This document shows positions 61,243 through 64,000 of a stretch of 64,000 nt of DNA, piece by piece. The number at the start of each line of letters is the position of its first letter. The first letter of the stretch is position 1. This stretch comes from Gari tellinella. Lineage: Eukaryota; Mollusca; Bivalvia; Cardiida; Psammobiidae. The notes below the pieces were generated by a model, which worked only from the letters and a program-made list of their open reading frames with translations, ran no database searches and had not been told where the DNA came from. The stretch is taken from positions 45,986,999 to 46,050,998 of the forward strand of contig OV277863.1 of NCBI GenBank assembly GCA_922989275.2, written 5' to 3'. Position numbers and translations under genes: made by a program.

Positions 61243-61684
61243 TCACGTCTAGATACATGTATGGCATTGAGGACATTGAACTCGGAATATTGTGGAGGTA
61301 TATTTTGTTATTTATCCCATATAGACCTGTCATGTAATATGCATAAACGTACTGTTAATGACTAAAACCTAAAACATGGAACTTTCTCTACAGCGGAGGA
61401 CCAAATTAAAGGCGTAAAAATTGTGCAATTGGTTAAAAACAACACATGATGAAATAATGGATAGGCAAGTTGATATATTAGCTTTATCTCCACACGAAAA
61501 AAAACCTATGATCAATTGCTGTTTTCATAACAGATATGTTTGGTCGGAAAGAAACATACCTAGATATACATTACCAACCCACGTCAACACTTTTAACGCT
61601 AAGAAAATTTTCTTCTGCAACATTGGCCCTCTGCTATATTTCTAAATAAGATTAAAATTACACATATTTTGGAAGCTGAACCAG
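61243..61684. other. Unassigned stretch
   Basis: A 74-codon open frame from 61421 has no exon borders or recognisable family. Confidence 0.35.
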
Positions 61685-61797
61685 AGTGTCAAACAGTTTG
61701 GGTCCTGATGAGACGCCGAATTACTCGGCGTCTCATAATGATCTAAACTGTTTGAAAAAGGTATGATTGTTTTGCCTTCAGCGTGCAAAGAGTTAAC
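61685..61797 (+). repeat. Family C-like core and right end
   Basis: GAGTGTCAAACAGTTTGGGTCC, GAGACGCCGAATTACTCGGCGTCTC, ATGATCTAAACTGTTTG, TTTTGCCTTCAGCGTGC, AAAGAGTTAAC. Confidence 0.65.
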
Positions 61798-62099
61798 ATT
61801 TTCTTAACATCAGACTGTCATTATCTTAACAAGCATACACGAAATGTGTTCACCGAGCGTGTGTCGTGTACATAATATAGGTCATAAATAAACAATGTGT
61901 ATATATAGAAAGTCACGAAAATCACATTGTCACGTGATATGCGTCATTGTCGTCACACAAATGTTTGCTGTCACTCACGTTCCGGGATAACAAGCAACAG
62001 GGGCGTAATGCGACAAGCTTGGTTGTACTTTAGATATCTGTAAAGAAGTCATATCCACCTTTTGTCGCAATATCGTCTGCTTCCGAATTAACGTCTACA

Positions 62100-62290
62100 A
62101 TAATGTTATATTAACCCAATACTCCATTTCCTTTTTCTTGTTTTGAAGACAGGCGATGTACTGTACATGTAAAGCAGAATGCGCCTTAAGGCGCATTATG
62201 CTTTACTGTCAGTCTGCTTTAAGCTACCATCCGCTAGAAAATAGAAAATATATCTTAGGATGCATTTTCATGACAATATAAATTGGAGCT
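62100..62290. repeat. Family F MITE, ends lost
   Basis: CCCAATACTCCATTTCC, TTGTTTTGAAGACAGGCGATG, GCAGAATGCGCC TTAA GGCGCATTATGC, CAGTCTGCTTTAAGCTACC, TATCTTAGGATGCATTTTCATG. Confidence 0.75.
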
Positions 62291-62342
62291 ACATGTATTT
62301 TTCTCAGTGAATAAATAAATTAAATGCGCTAAATGGCGCTTC

Positions 62343-62592
62343 TACAGTGGAGAATCTGTTATTCGTTCCCGTTTAAACGCAAACGTACGCAAACGCAAAG
62401 CACTAAAACGTAGAAAAGAACAACTTTTGGACAATTCTGATAATTCTTGTTTATCTTGGTGGCAAACAGTTTGGAGCCTGATCAGACGCCGGGTTACCCG
62501 GCGTCTGATCTGGCTCCAAACTGTTTGCACTGCAAATAATAGTTTTAGAGTAAACGCGTTTATTGGGAAATAATAACACATTCTCCACTGTA
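62343..62592 (+). mobile_element. Family A MITE, full length
   Basis: TACAGTGGAGAATCTG to ACATTCTCCACTGTA, perfect core; 250 bp. Confidence 0.95.
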
Positions 62593-62639
62593 TGTGGGAA
62601 AGGGTTAACTTTTTATACATTTTAAAATGGAAACTGTCA

Positions 62640-62720
62640 TCGGTCACAGTGACAAAAGTTTTGATCCTGATCAGATATCGAGTTATTGATCTGTGTCCAA
62701 ACTGTTTGTCAATGCCAATA
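62640..62720. repeat. Worn core palindrome
   Basis: GTGACAAAAGTTTTGATCCTG, ATCAGATATCGAGTTATTGATC, TGTCCAAACTGTTTGTCAATG: reduced C-type core. Confidence 0.55.
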
Positions 62721-63241
62721 CAATTTTACTCCATAAATACGCATGATTCGCCTTTAATGTATACTTCCACTAAAGAAATAAATTCCACTTTATACTGTAA
62801 CAAGAAATATCTTTTAAAAAGATATTCAGCGGAAAGGGCGGTGGAATTCATGCTGTAGATGGGTGTGCAAAATTGTATGAAATTGGGGGTTTTCAAAGAA
62901 TTGTAATATCTTGGATTGAAAAACAAAAAATTTCAAGGATAACTATAACTCTGACTAAAAAACTATAAATGTACAGTAATGCAAAACAATAATATAACCC
63001 ATATCCTAGCTACTGGTAGGAGATACTCAGTTTAAACTACTGTTCTATATATCAAACTTCATTCATGGGGAGTTTCTTGAAACAAACTATAACTAAATAA
63101 ATTGTGCATGCCCTTACAGAACAACAGTTCTATAACACCTCACTCTTGTGAATAAATGATGAAACAACACAATTGTGTTTAACTCACTTGAGGCCATAAA
63201 TATATTGCTATCAATGTATGGTAAATTTGAACAAATAGTTA
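62721..63241. other. Unassigned stretch
   Basis: Contains a small palindrome (ATATCTTTTAAAAAGATAT, near 62807) and no other recognised feature. Confidence 0.35.
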
Positions 63242-64000
63242 ATACCTTGATACCTTGATACCTCGTCTACAGGAAAAAGGCTGTTGCCTGTGGCTCCCGC
63301 TCTGGTCTTCTTGTTATAATACCTTGTGCATGCGTGGGGCGGGTGACATACTGGCGGTTCTTCCAGAATAAGTCAAGTTTTGTCTTAAACTGGTTAAGGT
63401 CTTTAGCACCAATCACCCAGTCTGGTAAGGCGTTCCAGTTGTTAACGACCCTCAGGCAGAAGGAATGCTTGCGGATATTTAGCCGTCCATGCTGTTTCCC
63501 TAGCTTCAGGTTGTGTCCTCTTGTCTTAGATGTATGAGACTGTGGCAGTAACTTTTCTTTGTCGATGTTGTCTTTCCCTGTTAATATCTTGTACACCTGT
63601 ATCATGTCTCCTCTCTGTCTTCTGTAGTACAATGACGGTAGTTTGAGTTGTTCCAACCTTTCTTCATATGACAATTCACGTATATCTTTGCAAAGTTTTG
63701 TTTCCCGTCGTTGGACCTTCTCTACCTTGTCAATGTCTCCTGCAAACTGATGCATTCTAGGGGCATTTCCATATTCCAATAAGGGCCTAACCATGGTTGT
63801 AAAGAGTCTTATGATGAGTATATTGTCCCTACTAACAAATGTACGTTTGATCAACCCCAAGGTTCGGTTTGCCTTATTTACTGCCTGATTCACATGCTGG
63901 TGAAAAGTCAGTCTATTGTCGACATGTAGTCAAAGGTCCTTTTCCACTTCCGTTTCTGCGAGCTGTCTGTAGTTACCGTCATCATCTCTCATTTGGTACA
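63242..64000 (-). pseudogene. CR1-like non-LTR retrotransposon, 3' end
   Basis: Minus-strand frame of 208 codons (63893 to 63267) that continues upstream to the window edge through an in-frame TGA at 63930..63932. Matches the C-terminal part of CR1-type polymerases: NKANRTLGLIKRTF (7-20), MVRPLLEYGN (34-43), KVEKVQRRETKLC, ELSYEERLEQLKLPSLYYRR, RGDMIQVYKI, and RKHSFCLRVVNNWNALPDWV near the end. Upstream, EVEKDL and LTFHQHVNQA segments flank the stop, where the family normally has Gly, so the stop is a disabling change. After the TAG at 63267 only a few bases precede the tail, about two and a half copies of an octamer (TATCAAGG on the minus strand, 63242..63262), the kind of short microsatellite end CR1 elements use instead of poly(A). 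The catalytic RT domain would lie beyond the window. Confidence 0.88.

Overview
The window looks like repeat-dense, AT-rich animal nuclear DNA, most likely from a bivalve mollusc. The reasons are split exons with GT-AG borders, CR1-like and Ty3/gypsy-like retroelement remains, and hundreds of bases of palindromic non-autonomous DNA transposons (MITEs) in almost every kilobase. The species cannot be fixed from the sequence alone. There are no bacterial operons, rRNA genes, convincing tRNA genes or CRISPR arrays, and no intact transposase.

Host genes are sparse. On the minus strand, an unannotated exon at 7991..8098 encodes an LDL-receptor class A-like segment with symmetric phase-1 borders. 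A possible terminal exon at 799..947 is in compatible phase and could belong to the same gene. On the plus strand, 52166..52564 is the first coding exon of a secreted acidic protein (signal peptide, dibasic site, GTAAGC donor). The other protein-like stretches are decayed retroelements: gypsy RT/RNase H and integrase (about 2390..4042, minus), the C-terminus of a non-LTR polymerase (36451..37065, plus) and a CR1-like 3' end with an octamer tail (63242..64000, minus).

The rest is a mosaic of MITE families, named here by letter. A (TA target, CAGTGGAGAA ends, about 250 bp, roughly 25 copies), B (TA, CAGCGCTCCC ends, about 365 bp) and E (TA, CAGTAAAACC ends) look Tc1/mariner-like. C, D, J, M and N have TTAA at their ends (piggyBac-like). 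F has CAGGGCTGCC ends and 6-bp target duplications. H, K, L and single foldbacks are less well defined. For A the plus strand is the one whose left arm carries GTTTAAACGC; for B it is the one whose left arm carries GGCCCTCC.

The most striking feature is modularity. Families with unrelated ends and different target sites share the same type of central palindrome (CAAACAG...GATCAGACGCCG...CTGTTTG), and its two arms change together between families. A second palindrome class is shared by E and F. Several copies are chimeras joined at or near the core, several elements abut exactly at a shared TA or TTAA, and nested insertions show the target duplications directly. Other notable items are a 37-bp minisatellite with a 185-bp higher-order period (8840..9646), a degenerate mollusc-type tandem repeat (26876..27740) and large foldbacks at 17656..17891 and 51464..51540.
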